Below, piece after piece: positions 1 to 12,797 of a stretch of 64,000 nt of DNA (position 1 is the stretch's first letter; each line of letters opens with the position of its first letter). Where the stretch lies: positions 26,758,001 to 26,822,000 of the forward strand of contig OY756964.1 of the NCBI GenBank assembly GCA_963580455.1. Direction: 5' to 3'. The notes under the pieces were generated by a model. That model was given only the letters and a program-made list of their open reading frames with translations. It did no database searches and was not told where the DNA came from. This stretch comes from Euonymus europaeus. Its lineage: Eukaryota; Streptophyta; Magnoliopsida; Celastrales; Celastraceae. The translations under genes and the position numbers were made by a program.

Positions 1-1911
1 GAAATCAAGCTAAAAATCACCGAATTCAGAACTCGGAGTCAACGGATATTCAGAAAACCGTTTACGTAAAGAAACCACATTTCGCGGCTAAATAGGTGAA
101 TCGAGACCTACAAGGCACGAGTTCTGAAATCAAAATCTGAAATGCCAGGATGGTAGAGCTCGAAAAGTAGTGTGAAATCAAGCTAAAAATCACCGAATTC
201 AGAACTCGGAGTCAAAGGATATTCATAAAACCGTTTACGTAAAGAAACCACAATTCGCGGCCAACTTGGTGAAACGAGACCTACTAGCCACGAGTTCTGA
301 AATCAAAATCCGAAATGCCAGGATTGTAGAGCTCGAAAAGTAGTGTGAAATCAAGCTAAAAATCACCGAAGTCAGAACTCAGAGTCAACAGATATTCATA
401 AAACCGTTTACGTAAAGAAACCACATTTCGCGGCTAACTAGGTGAAACGAGACCTGCTAGCCACGAGTTTTGAAATCGAAATCCGAAAACCCAGGATTGT
501 AGAGCTCGAAAAGTAGTGTGAAATCAAGCTAAAAATCACCGAATTCAGAACTCGGAGTCAACGAATATTCATAAAACCGTTTACGTAAAGAAACCACATT
601 TCGCGGCTAACTAGGTGAAACGAGACCTGCTAGCCACGAGTTTTGAAATCGAAATCCGAAAACCCAGGATTGTAGAGCTCAAAAATTAGTGTAAAATCAA
701 GCTAAAAATCACCGAATTCAGAACTCGGAGTCAACGGATATTCATAAAACCGTTTACGTAAAGAAACCACATTTCGCGGCTAACTAGGTGAAACGAGACC
801 AACTAGCCACGAGTTCTGAAATCAAAATCCAAAAACGCTGGATTGTAGAGCTCGAAAAGTAGTGTGAAATCAAGCTAAAAATCACCGAATTCAGAACTCG
901 GAGTCAACGGATATTCATCAAACCGTTTACGTAAAGAAACCACATTTCGCGGCTAACTAGGTGAAACGAGACCTACTAGTCACGAGTTCTGAAATCAAAA
1001 TCCGAAACGCTAGGATTGTAGAGCTCGAAAAGTAGTGTGTAATCAAGCTAAAAATCACCGAATTCAGAACTCGGAGTCAACGGATATTCATAAAACCGTT
1101 TACGTAAAGAAACCACATTTCGCGGCTAACTAGGTGAAACGAGACCTGCTAGCCACGAGTTCTGAAATCGAAATCCGAAAACACAGGATTGTAGAGCTCG
1201 AAAAGTAGTGTGAAATCAAGCTAAAAATCACCGAATTCAAAACTCGGAGTCAACGGATATTCATAAAACCGTTTACGTAAAGAAACCACATTTCGCGGCT
1301 AACTAGGTGAAACGAGACCTGCTAGCCACGAGTTCTGAAATCGAAATCCGAAAACCCAGGATTGTAGAGCTCGAAAAGTAGTGTGAAATCAAGCTAAAAA
1401 TCACCGAATTCAAAACTCGGAGTCAACGGATATTCATAAAACCGTTTACGTAAAGAAACCACATTTCGCGGCTAACTAGGTGAAACAAGACCTACTAGCC
1501 ACGAGTTCTGAAATCAAAATCCGAAATGCCAGGATTGTTGAGCTCGAAAAGTAGTGTGAAATAAAGCAAAAAATCACCGAATTTAGAACTCGGAGTCAAC
1601 GGATATTCATAAAACTGTTTACGTAAAGAAATCACATTTCGCGGCTAAATAGGTGAAACGAGACCTACTAGCCCCGAGATCTGAAATCAAAATCCGAAAA
1701 CCCAGGATTGTAGAGCTCGAAAATTAGTGTGAAATCAAGCTAAAAATCACCGAATTAAGAACTCGGAGTCAACGGATATTCATAAAACCGTTTACGTAAA
1801 GAAACCACATTTCGCGGCTAACTAGGTGAAACGAGACCTACTAGCCCCGAGATCTGAAATCAAAATCCGAAAACCCAGGATTGTAGAGCTCGAAAAGTAG
1901 TGTGAAATCAA
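1..1911. repeat. 19-monomer-offset duplication, copy 1
   Basis: Eleven monomers here recur at 3288-5198, offset by 3287 bp, which is exactly 19 x 173. Shared private variants include ACAATTCGCGGCCAACTTGG in the second monomer, CCGAAGTC in the third, CTCAAAAATTAGTGTAAAATC at the end of the fourth, and a CAAAAAATCACCGAATTTAG monomer near 1567. Only one mismatch was noted by eye: C at 1694 against T at 4981. The copy may extend left of the window. Confidence 0.9.
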
Positions 1912-3287
1912 GCTAAAAATCACCGAATTCCGAACTCGGAGTCAACGGATATTCATAAAACCGTTTACGTAAAGAAACCACATTTTGCGGATAACTAGGT
2001 GAAACAAGACCTACTAGCCACGAGTTCTGAAATCAAAATCAGAAAAGCCAGGATTGTAGAGCTCGAAAAGTAGTGTGAAATCAAGCTAAAAATCACCGAA
2101 TTCAGAACTCGGAGTCAACGGATATTCAGAAAACCGTTTACGTAAAGAAACCACATTTCGCGGCTAACTAGGTGAAAGGAGACCTACTAGCCACGAGTTC
2201 TGAAATCAAAATCCGAAATGCCAGGATGGTAGAGCTCGAAAAGTAGTGTGAAATCAAGCTAAAAATCACCGAATTCAGAACTCGGAGTCAACGGATATTC
2301 ATAAAACCGTTTACGTAAAGAAACCACATTTCGCGGATAACTAGGTGAAACAAGACCTACTAGCCACGAGTTCTGAAATCAAAATCCGAAAAGCCAGGAT
2401 TGTAGAGCTCGAAAAGTAGTGTGAAATCAAGCTAAAAATCACCGAATTCAGAACTCGGAGTCAACGGATATTCAGAAAACCGTTTACGTAAAGAAACTAC
2501 ATTTCGCGGCTAAATAGGTGAAACGAGACCAACTAGCCACGAGTTCTGAAATCAAAATCCGAAATGCCAGGATTGTAGAGCTCGAAAAGTAGTGTGTAAT
2601 CAAGCTAAAAATCACCGAATTCAGAACTCGGAGTCAACGGATATTCATAAAACTGTTTACGTAAAGAAACCACATTTCGCGGCTAAATAGGTGAAACGAG
2701 ACCAACTAGCCACGAGTTCTGAAATCAAAATCCGAAATGCCAGGATTGTAGAGCTCGAAAAGTAGTGTGTAATCAAGCTAAAAATCACCGAATTCAGAAC
2801 TCGGAGTCAACGGATATTCATAAAACCGTTTACGTAAAGAAACCACATTTCGCGGCTAACTAGGTGAAACGAGACCTACTAGCCACGAGTTCTGAAATCG
2901 AAATCCGAAAACCCAGGATTGTAGAACTCGAAAAGTAGTGTGAAATCAAGCTAAAAATCACTGAATTCAGAACTCGGAGTCAACGGATATTCATAAAACC
3001 GTTTACGTAAAGAAACCACATTTCGCGGCTAACTAGGTGAAACGAGACCTACTAGCCACGAGTTCTGAAATCGAAATCCGAAAACCGAGGATTATAGAGC
3101 TCGAAAAGTAGTGTGAAATCAAGCTAAAAATCACCGAATTCAGAACTCGGAGTCAACGGATATTCATAAAACCGTTTACATAAAGAAACCACATTTCGCG
3201 GCTAACTAGGTGAAACGAGACCTACAAGCCACGAGTTCTGAAATCAAAATCCGGAACTTTAGGATTGTAGAGCTCGAAAAGTAGTGT
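1912..3287. repeat. Monomers between the two copies of the 19-monomer unit
   Basis: Eight monomers complete the 3287-bp unit. A dimer-scale (346 bp) repetition is visible: a GCGGATAACTAGGTG monomer followed by a CAGAAAACCG monomer occurs at about 1904-2249 and again at 2250-2595. Monomers starting GTAATCAAGC (2596 and 2769) are adjacent duplicates. The last monomer before 3288 has the unusual CCGGAACTTTAGG variant near 3251. Confidence 0.8.
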
Positions 3288-5198
3288 GAAATCAAGCTAA
3301 AAATCACCGAATTCAGAACTCGGAGTCAACGGATATTCAGAAAACCGTTTACGTAAAGAAACCACATTTCGCGGCTAAATAGGTGAATCGAGACCTACAA
3401 GGCACGAGTTCTGAAATCAAAATCTGAAATGCCAGGATGGTAGAGCTCGAAAAGTAGTGTGAAATCAAGCTAAAAATCACCGAATTCAGAACTCGGAGTC
3501 AAAGGATATTCATAAAACCGTTTACGTAAAGAAACCACAATTCGCGGCCAACTTGGTGAAACGAGACCTACTAGCCACGAGTTCTGAAATCAAAATCCGA
3601 AATGCCAGGATTGTAGAGCTCGAAAAGTAGTGTGAAATCAAGCTAAAAATCACCGAAGTCAGAACTCAGAGTCAACAGATATTCATAAAACCGTTTACGT
3701 AAAGAAACCACATTTCGCGGCTAACTAGGTGAAACGAGACCTGCTAGCCACGAGTTTTGAAATCGAAATCCGAAAACCCAGGATTGTAGAGCTCGAAAAG
3801 TAGTGTGAAATCAAGCTAAAAATCACCGAATTCAGAACTCGGAGTCAACGAATATTCATAAAACCGTTTACGTAAAGAAACCACATTTCGCGGCTAACTA
3901 GGTGAAACGAGACCTGCTAGCCACGAGTTTTGAAATCGAAATCCGAAAACCCAGGATTGTAGAGCTCAAAAATTAGTGTAAAATCAAGCTAAAAATCACC
4001 GAATTCAGAACTCGGAGTCAACGGATATTCATAAAACCGTTTACGTAAAGAAACCACATTTCGCGGCTAACTAGGTGAAACGAGACCAACTAGCCACGAG
4101 TTCTGAAATCAAAATCCAAAAACGCTGGATTGTAGAGCTCGAAAAGTAGTGTGAAATCAAGCTAAAAATCACCGAATTCAGAACTCGGAGTCAACGGATA
4201 TTCATCAAACCGTTTACGTAAAGAAACCACATTTCGCGGCTAACTAGGTGAAACGAGACCTACTAGTCACGAGTTCTGAAATCAAAATCCGAAACGCTAG
4301 GATTGTAGAGCTCGAAAAGTAGTGTGTAATCAAGCTAAAAATCACCGAATTCAGAACTCGGAGTCAACGGATATTCATAAAACCGTTTACGTAAAGAAAC
4401 CACATTTCGCGGCTAACTAGGTGAAACGAGACCTGCTAGCCACGAGTTCTGAAATCGAAATCCGAAAACACAGGATTGTAGAGCTCGAAAAGTAGTGTGA
4501 AATCAAGCTAAAAATCACCGAATTCAAAACTCGGAGTCAACGGATATTCATAAAACCGTTTACGTAAAGAAACCACATTTCGCGGCTAACTAGGTGAAAC
4601 GAGACCTGCTAGCCACGAGTTCTGAAATCGAAATCCGAAAACCCAGGATTGTAGAGCTCGAAAAGTAGTGTGAAATCAAGCTAAAAATCACCGAATTCAA
4701 AACTCGGAGTCAACGGATATTCATAAAACCGTTTACGTAAAGAAACCACATTTCGCGGCTAACTAGGTGAAACAAGACCTACTAGCCACGAGTTCTGAAA
4801 TCAAAATCCGAAATGCCAGGATTGTTGAGCTCGAAAAGTAGTGTGAAATAAAGCAAAAAATCACCGAATTTAGAACTCGGAGTCAACGGATATTCATAAA
4901 ACTGTTTACGTAAAGAAATCACATTTCGCGGCTAAATAGGTGAAACGAGACCTACTAGCCCCGAGATCTGAAATCAAAATTCGAAAACCCAGGATTGTAG
5001 AGCTCGAAAATTAGTGTGAAATCAAGCTAAAAATCACCGAATTAAGAACTCGGAGTCAACGGATATTCATAAAACCGTTTACGTAAAGAAACCACATTTC
5101 GCGGCTAACTAGGTGAAACGAGACCTACTAGCCCCGAGATCTGAAATCAAAATCCGAAAACCCAGGATTGTAGAGCTCGAAAAGTAGTGTGAAATCAA
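3288..5198. repeat. 19-monomer-offset duplication, copy 2
   Basis: This is the near-identical second copy of 1-1911. Identity ends at 5199, where AAC replaces AAG and a CACAGAAGTC monomer begins that has no counterpart at 1912. The right breakpoint therefore lies close to the monomer boundary at 5191. Its last three monomers (4672-5190) are themselves reused at about 5364 onward, offset by 692 bp (4 x 173). Confidence 0.9.
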
Positions 5199-6574
5199 CC
5201 TAAAAATCACAGAAGTCAGAACTCGTAGTCAACGGATATTCATAAAACTGTTTACGTAAAGAAATCACATTTCGCGGCTAAATAGGTGAAACGAGACCTA
5301 CTAGCCCCGAGATCCGAAATCAAAATCCGAAAACCCAGGATTGTAGAGCTCGAAAAGTAGTGTGAAATCAAGCTAAAAATCACCGAATTCAAAACTCGGA
5401 GTCAACGGATATTCATAAAACCGTTTACGTAAAGAAACCACATTTCGCGGCTAACTAGGTGAAACAAGACCTACTAGCCACGAGTTCTGAAATCAAAATC
5501 CGAAATGCCAGGATTGTTGAGCTCGAAAAGTAGTGTGAAATAAAGCAAAAAATCACCGAATTTAGAACTCGGAGTCAACGGATATTCATAAAACTGTTTA
5601 CGTAAAGAAATCACATTTCGCGGCTAAATAGGTGAAACGAGACCTACTAGCCCCGAGATCTGAAATCAAAATCCGAAAACCCAGGATTGTAGAGCTCGAA
5701 AATTAGTGTGAAATCAAGCTAAAAATCACCGAATTAAGAACTCGGAGTCAACGGATATTCATAAAACCGTTTACGTAAAGAAACCACATTTCGCGGCTAA
5801 CTAGGTGAAACGAGACCAACTAGCCACGAGTTCTGAAATCAAAATCCGAAATGCCAGGATCGTAGAGCTCGAAAATTAGTGTGAAATCAACCTAAAAATC
5901 GCAGAAGTCAGAACTCGTAGTCAACGGATATTCATAAAACCGTTAACGTAAAGAAACCACATTTCGCGGCTAACTAGGTGAAACGAGACCTACTAGCCAC
6001 GAGTTCTGAAATCAAAATCCGAAAACCCAGGATTGTAGAGCTCGAAAAGTAGTGTGAAATCAAGCTAAAAATCACTGAATTCAGAACTCGGAGTCAACGG
6101 ATATTCATAAAACCGTTTACGTAAAGAAACTACATTTCGCGGCTAACTAGGTGAAACGAGACCTACTAGCCACGAGTTCTGAAATCGAAATCCGAAAACC
6201 GAGGATTATAGAGCTCGAAAAGTAGTGTGAAATCAAGCTAAAAATCACCGAATTCAGAACTCGGAGTCAACGGATATTCATAAAACCGTTTACGTAAAGA
6301 AACCACATTTCGCGGCTAACTAGGTGAAACGAGACCTGCTAGCCACGAGTTCTGAAATCGAAATCCGAAAACCCAGGATTGTAGAGCTCGAAAAGTAGTG
6401 TGAAATCAAGCTAAAAATCACCGAATTCAAAACTCGGAGTCAACGGATATTCATAAAACCGTTTACGTAAAGAAACCACATTTCGCGGCTAACTAGGTGA
6501 AACAAGACCTACTAGCCACGAGTTCTGAAATCAAAATACGAAACGCCAGGATTGTAGAGCTCGAAAAGTAGTGT
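5199..6574. repeat. Transitional satellite segment with 4-monomer repetition
   Basis: About eight monomers. The stretch 5364 to about 5810 repeats 4672 to about 5118 at a 692-bp offset, including the GTTGAGCTCG, CAAAAAATCACC, CCCCGAGATC and GAATTAAGAAC tags. From about 5815 the order foreshadows the 7-monomer repeat to the right: a GTTAACGTAAAG monomer near 5941, a CACTGAATTC monomer near 6073 and an ACCGAGGATTATAG monomer near 6197. No other sequence is present. Confidence 0.75.
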
Positions 6575-8131
6575 GAAATAATGCTAAAAATCACCGAATT
6601 CAAAACTCGGAGTCAACGGATATTCATAAAACCGTTTACGTAAAGAAACCACATTTCGCGGCTAACTGGGTGAAACAAGACCTACTAGCCACGAGTTCTG
6701 AAATCAAAATCCGAAACGCCAGGATTGTTGAGCTCGAAAAGTAGTGTGAAATAAAGCTAAAAATCACCGAATTTAGAACTCGGAGTCAACGAATATTCAT
6801 AAAACCGTTTACGTAAAACCACCACTTTTCGCGGCTAAATAGGAGAAACGAGACCAACTAGCCACGAGTTCTGAAATCAAAATCCGAAACGCTATGATGG
6901 TAGAGCTCGAAAAGTAGTCTGAAATCAAGCTAAAAATCACCGAATTCAGAACTCGAAGTCAACGAATATTCATAAAACCGTTTACGTAAAGAAACCACAT
7001 TTTGCTGCTAACTAGGTGAAACAAGACCTACTAGCCACGAGTTCTGAAATCAAAATCCGAAACGCCAGGATTGTAGAGCTCGAAAAGTAGTGTGAAATCA
7101 AGCTAAAAATCACAGAATTCAAAACTCGGAGTCAACGGATATTCATAAAACCGTTTACGTAAAGAAACCACATTTCGCTGCTAACTTGGTGAAACAAGAC
7201 CTACTAGCCACGAGTTCTGAAATCAAAATCCGAAACGCTAGGATGGTAGAGCTCGAAAAGTAGTCTGAAATCAAGCTAAAAATCACCGAATTCAGAACTC
7301 GGAGTCAACGGATATTCATAAAACCGTTTACGTAAAGAAACCACATTTTGCGGCTAACTAGGTGAAACGAGACCTGCTAGCCACGAGTTCTGAAATCGAA
7401 ATCCAAAAACCCAGGATTGTAGAGCTCGAAAAGTAGTGTTAAATCAAGCTAAAAATCACCGAATTCAGAACTCGGAGTCAACGGATATTCATAAAACCGT
7501 TTACGTAAAGAAACCACATTTTGTGGCTAACTAGGTGAAACGAGACCAACTAGCCACGAGTTCTGAAATCAAAATCAGAAAACGCTGGATTGTAGAGCTC
7601 GAAAAGTAGTGTGAAATCAAGCTAAAAATCACCGAATTCAGAACTCGGAGTCAACGGATATTCATAAAACCGTTTACGTAAAGAAACCACATTTCGTGGC
7701 TAACTAGGTGAAACGAGACCTACTAGCCACGAGTTCTGAAATCAAAATCCGAAATGCTAGGACTGTAGAGCTCGAAAAGTAGTGTGTAATCAAGCTAAAA
7801 ATCACCGAATTCAGAACTCGGAGTCAACGGATATTCATAAAACCGTTTACGTAAAGAAACCACATTTCGCGGCTAACCAGGTGAAACGAGACCTGCTAGC
7901 CACGAGTTTTGAAATCGAAATCCGAAAACCCAGGATTGTAGAGCTCGAAAAGTAGTGTGAAATCAAGCTAAAAATCACCGAATTCAAAACTCGGAGTCAA
8001 CGGATATTCATAAAACCGTTTACGTAAAGAAACCACATTTCGCGGCTAACTAGGTGAAACAAGACCTACTAGCCACGAGTTCTGAAATCAAAATACGAAA
8101 CGCCAGGATTGTAGAGCTCGAAAAGTAGTGT
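6575..8131. repeat. 9-monomer unit entering the 7-monomer HOR zone
   Basis: The unit runs from one GAAATAATGC tag monomer (6575) to the next (8132), 1557 bp or 9 x 173. It contains 6672-7439, a full-length relative of the deleted block found five times further right. Variants seen nowhere else by eye include GTAAAACCACCACTTTTCG near 6815 and a CGCTATGATGG change near 6889. Confidence 0.8.
6672..7439. repeat. Full-length relative of the deleted F block
   Basis: This segment shares the F-block tags in order: GTTGAGCTCG followed by GAAATAAAGC, CTTTTCGCGGCTAAATAGGAG, GTAGTCTGAAATC, GAACTCGAAGTCAACGAA and GCTGCTAAC. Its fourth monomer, 7094-7266, is a full 173 bp. The corresponding F-block monomer lacks 58 bp. 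Counting the restored bases, 768 bp here equals 710 + 58. Confidence 0.8.
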
Positions 8132-9341
8132 GAAATAATGCTAAAAATCACCGAATTCAAAACTCGGAGTCAACGGATATTCATAAAACCGTTTACGTAA
8201 AGAAACCACATTTCGCGGCTAACTAGGTGAAACAAGACCTACTAGCCACGAGTTCTGAAATCAAAATCCGAAACGCCAGGATTGTTGAGCTCGAAAAGTA
8301 GTGTGAAATAAAGCAAAAAATCACCGAATTTAGAACTCGGAGTCAACGGATATTCATAAAACTGTTTACGTAAAGAAATCACATTTCGCGGCTAAATAGG
8401 TGAAACGAGACCTACTAGCCCCGAGATCTGAAATCAAAATCCAAAAACCCAGGATTGTAGAGCTCGAAAATTAGTGTGAAATCAAGCTAAAAATCACCGA
8501 ATTAAGAACTCGGAGTCAACGGATATTCATAAAACCGTTTACGTAAAGAAACCACATTTCGCGGCTAACTAGGTGAAACGAGACCAACTAGCCACGAGTT
8601 CTGAAATCAAAATCCGAAATGCCAGGATCGTAGAGCTCGAAAATTAGTGTGAAATCAACCTAAAAATCACCGAATTCAGAACTCGTAGTCAACGGATATT
8701 CATAAAACCGTTAACGTAAAGAAACCACATTTCGCGGCTAACTAGGTGAAACGAGACCTACTAGCCACGAGTTCTGAAATCGAAATCCGAAAACCCAGGA
8801 TTGTAGAGCTCGAAAAGTAGTGTGAAATCAAGCTAAAAATCACTGAATTCAGAACTCGGAGTCAACGGATATTCATAAAACCGTTTACGTAAAGAACCAC
8901 ATTTCGCGGCTAACTAGGTGAAACGAGACCTACTAGCCACGAGTTCTGAAATCGAAATCCGAAAACCGAGGATTATAGAGCTCGAAAAGTAGTGTGAAAT
9001 CAAGCTAAAAATCACCGAATTCAGAACTCGGAGTCAACGGATATTCATAAAACCGTTTACGTAAAGAAACCACATTTCGCGGCTAACTAGGTGAAACGAG
9101 ACCTGCTAGCCACGAGTTCTGAAATCGAAATCCGAAAACCCAGGTTTGTAGAGCTCGAAAAGTAGTGTGAAATCAAGCTAAAAATCACCGAATTCAAAAC
9201 TCGGAGTCAACGGATATTCATAAAACCGTTTACGTAAAGAAACCACATTTCGCGGCTAAATAGGTGAAACAAGCCCTACTAGCCACGAGTTCTGAAATCA
9301 AAATACGAAACGCCAGGATTGTAGAGCTCGAAAAGTAGTGT
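8132..9341. repeat. 7-monomer HOR unit, copy 1 (1210 bp)
   Basis: Seven monomers, 1210 bp instead of 1211, because one monomer reads GTAAAGAACCAC near 8891 (one A lost). Ordered tags are GAAATAATGC; GTTGAGCTCG; CAAAAAATCACC with CCCCGAGATC; GAATTAAGAAC; ATCAACC with GTTAACG; CACTGAATTC with the 1-bp loss; ACCGAGGATTATAG; and CAGGTTTG. It is almost identical to 10723-11932. One difference seen is CAAGCCCTAC (about 9270) against CAAGACCTAC. Confidence 0.88.
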
Positions 9342-10722
9342 GAAATAATGCTAAAAATCACCGAATTCAAAACTCGGAGTCAACGGATATTCATAAAACC
9401 GTTTACGTAAAGAAACCACATTTCGCGGCTAACTAGGTGAAACAAGACCTACTAGCCACGAGTTCTGAAATCAAAATCCGAAACGCCAGGATTGTTGAGC
9501 TCGAAAAGTAGTGTGAAATAAAGCAAAAAATCACCGAATTTAGAACTCGGAGTCAACGGATATTCATAAAACTGTTTACGTAAAGAAATCACATTTCGCG
9601 GCTAAATAGGTGAAACGAGACCTACTAGCCCCGAGATCTGAAATCAAAATCCAAAAACCCAGGATTGTAGAGCTCGAAAATTAGTGTGAAATCAAGCTAA
9701 AAATCACCGAATTAAGAACTCGGAGTCAACGGATATTCATAAAACCGTTTACGTAAAGAAACCACATTTCGCGGCTAACTAGGTGAAACGAGATCAACTA
9801 GCCACGAGTTCTGAAATCAAAATCCGAAATGCCAGGATCGTAGAGCTCGAAAATTAGTGTGAAATCAACCTAAAAATCACCGAATTCAGAACTCGTAGTC
9901 AACGGATATTCATAAAACCGTTAACGTAAAGAAACCACATTTCGCGGCTAACTAGGTGAAACGAGACCTACTAGCCACGAGTTCTGAAATCGAAATCCGA
10001 AAACCCAGGATTGTAGAGCTCGAAAAGTAGTGTGAAATCAAGCTAAAAATCACTGAATTCAGAACTCGGAGTCAACGGATATTCATAAAACCGTTTACGT
10101 AAAGAACCACATTTCGCGGCTAACTAGGTGAAACAAGACCTACTAGCCACGAGTTCTGAAATCGAAATCCGAAAACCCAGGATTGTAGAGCTCGAAAAGT
10201 AGTGTGAAATCAAGCTAAAAATCACTGAATTCAGAACTCGGAGTCAACGGATATTCATAAAACCGTTTACGTAAAGAACCACATTTCGCGGCTAACTAGG
10301 TGAAACGAGACCTACTAGCCACGAGTTCTGAAATCAAAATCCGAAAACCCAGGATTGTAGACCTCGAAAAGTAGTGTGAAATCAAGCTAAAAATCACTGA
10401 ATTCAGAACTCGGAGTCAACGGATATTCATAAAACCGTTTACGTAAAGAACCACATTTCGCGGCTAACCAGGTGAAACGAGACCTGCTAGCCACGAGTTT
10501 TGAAATCGAAATCCGAAAACCCAGGATTGTAGAGCTCGAAAAGTAGTGTGAAATCAAGCTAAAAATCACCGAATTCAAAACTCGGAGTCAACGGATATTC
10601 ATAAAACCGTTTACGTAAAGAAACCACATTTCGCGGCTAACTAGGTGAAACAAGACCTACTAGCCACGAGTTCTGAAATCAAAATACGAAACGCCAGGAT
10701 TGTAGAGCTCGAAAAGTAGTGT
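9342..10722. repeat. HOR unit copy 2, expanded to 8 monomers (1381 bp)
   Basis: Same tag order as the previous unit, but the 172-bp GTAAAGAACC monomer is present three times in a row (near 10101, 10274 and 10454). That gives 8 x 173 minus 3. The unit also carries a CGAGATCAACTAG change near 9791, shared with the unit starting at 12798 but not with 8132 or 10723. Confidence 0.85.
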
Positions 10723-11932
10723 GAAATAATGCTAAAAATCACCGAATTCAAAACTCGGAGTCAACGGATATTCATAAAACCGTTTACGTAAAGAAACCAC
10801 ATTTCGCGGCTAACTAGGTGAAACAAGACCTACTAGCCACGAGTTCTGAAATCAAAATCCGAAACGCCAGGATTGTTGAGCTCGAAAAGTAGTGTGAAAT
10901 AAAGCAAAAAATCACCGAATTTAGAACTCGGAGTCAACGGATATTCATAAAACTGTTTACGTAAAGAAATCACATTTCGCGGCTAAATAGGTGAAACGAG
11001 ACCTACTAGCCCCGAGATCTGAAATCAAAATCCAAAAACCCAGGATTGTAGAGCTCGAAAATTAGTGTGAAATCAAGCTAAAAATCACCGAATTAAGAAC
11101 TCGGAGTCAACGGATATTCATAAAACCGTTTACGTAAAGAAACCACATTTCGCGGCTAACTAGGTGAAACGAGACCAACTAGCCACGAGTTCTGAAATCA
11201 AAATCCGAAATGCCAGGATCGTAGAGCTCGAAAATTAGTGTGAAATCAACCTAAAAATCACCGAATTCAGAACTCGTAGTCAACGGATATTCATAAAACC
11301 GTTAACGTAAAGAAACCACATTTCGCGGCTAACTAGGTGAAACGAGACCTACTAGCCACGAGTTCTGAAATCGAAATCCGAAAACCCAGGATTGTAGAGC
11401 TCGAAAAGTAGTGTGAAATCAAGCTAAAAATCACTGAATTCAGAACTCGGAGTCAACGGATATTCATAAAACCGTTTACGTAAAGAACCACATTTCGCGG
11501 CTAACTAGGTGAAACGAGACCTACTAGCCACGAGTTCTGAAATCGAAATCCGAAAACCGAGGATTATAGAGCTCGAAAAGTAGTGTGAAATCAAGCTAAA
11601 AATCACCGAATTCAGAACTCGGAGTCAACGGATATTCATAAAACCGTTTACGTAAAGAAACCACATTTCGCGGCTAACTAGGTGAAACGAGACCTGCTAG
11701 CCACGAGTTCTGAAATCGAAATCCGAAAACCCAGGTTTGTAGAGCTCGAAAAGTAGTGTGAAATCAAGCTAAAAATCACCGAATTCAAAACTCGGAGTCA
11801 ACGGATATTCATAAAACCGTTTACGTAAAGAAACCACATTTCGCGGCTAAATAGGTGAAACAAGACCTACTAGCCACGAGTTCTGAAATCAAAATACGAA
11901 ACGCCAGGATTGTAGAGCTCGAAAAGTAGTGT
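10723..11932. repeat. 7-monomer HOR unit, copy 3 (1210 bp)
   Basis: This unit has the same length and tag order as 8132-9341, including CGAGACCAAC, the GTTAACG monomer near 11303, one 172-bp monomer near 11487 and the ATTATAG monomer near 11565. Confidence 0.88.
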
Positions 11933-12797
11933 GAAATAATGCTAAAAATCACCGAATTCAAAACTCGGAGTCAACGGATATTCATAAAACCGTTTACGTA
12001 AAGAAACCACATTTCGCGGCTAACTAGGTGAAACAAGACCTACTAGCCACGAGTTCTGAAATCAAAATCCGAAACGCCAGGATTGTTGAGCTCGAAAAGT
12101 AGTGTGAAATAAAGCAAAAAATCACCGAATTTAGAACTCGGAGTCAACGGATATTCATAAAACTGTTTACGTAAAGAAATCACATTTCGCGGCTAAATAG
12201 GTGAAACGAGACCTACTAGCCCCGAGATCTGAAATCAAAATCCAAAAACCCAGGATTGTAGAGCTCGAAAATTAGTGTGAAATCAAGCTAAAAATCACCG
12301 AATTAAGAACTCGGAGTCAACGGATATTCATAAAACCGTTTACGTAAAGAAACCACATTTCGCGGCTAACTAGGTGAAACGAGTCCTGCTAGCCACGAGT
12401 TCTGAAATCGAAATCCGAAAACCCAGGATTATAGAGCTCGAAAAGTAGTGTGAAATCAAGCTAAAAATCACCGAATTCAGAACTCGGAGTCAACGGATAT
12501 TCATAAAACCGTTTACGTAAAGAAACCACATTTCGCGGCTAACTAGGTGAAACGAGACCTGCTAGCCACGAGTTCTGAAATCGAAATCCGAAAACCCAGG
12601 TTTGTAGAGCTCGAAAAGTAGTGTGAAATCAAGCTAAAAATCACCGAATTCAAAACTCGGAGTCAACGGATATTCATAAAACCGTTTACGTAAAGAAACC
12701 ACATTTCGCGGCTAAATAGGTGAAACAAGACCTACTAGCCACGAGTTCTGAAATCAAAATACGAAACGCCAGGATTGTAGAGCTCGAAAAGTAGTGT
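11933..12797. repeat. HOR unit copy 4, contracted to 5 monomers (865 bp)
   Basis: 865 bp is exactly 5 x 173. The ATCAACC/GTTAACG monomer and the 172-bp GAACC monomer are missing. A hybrid monomer with CGAGTCCTGCTAG and GGATTATAG (about 12379-12434) joins the GAATTAAGAAC monomer to the later part of the unit. This looks like an in-register deletion of two monomers. Confidence 0.85.

Noticed and set aside
1..5198. Assembly artefact as explanation for near-identical copies
   Set aside because: It cannot be excluded without reads. However, the copies differ by at least one base and end in different flanking monomers on the right, and similar duplications occur at many scales, as expected of real satellite evolution.
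10387..10578. Minus-strand open frame of 63 codons
   Set aside because: It is a translation of two satellite monomers. The same peptide pattern appears at other array positions wherever a stop happens to be mutated. No start context, domain or conservation beyond the repeat supports a gene.
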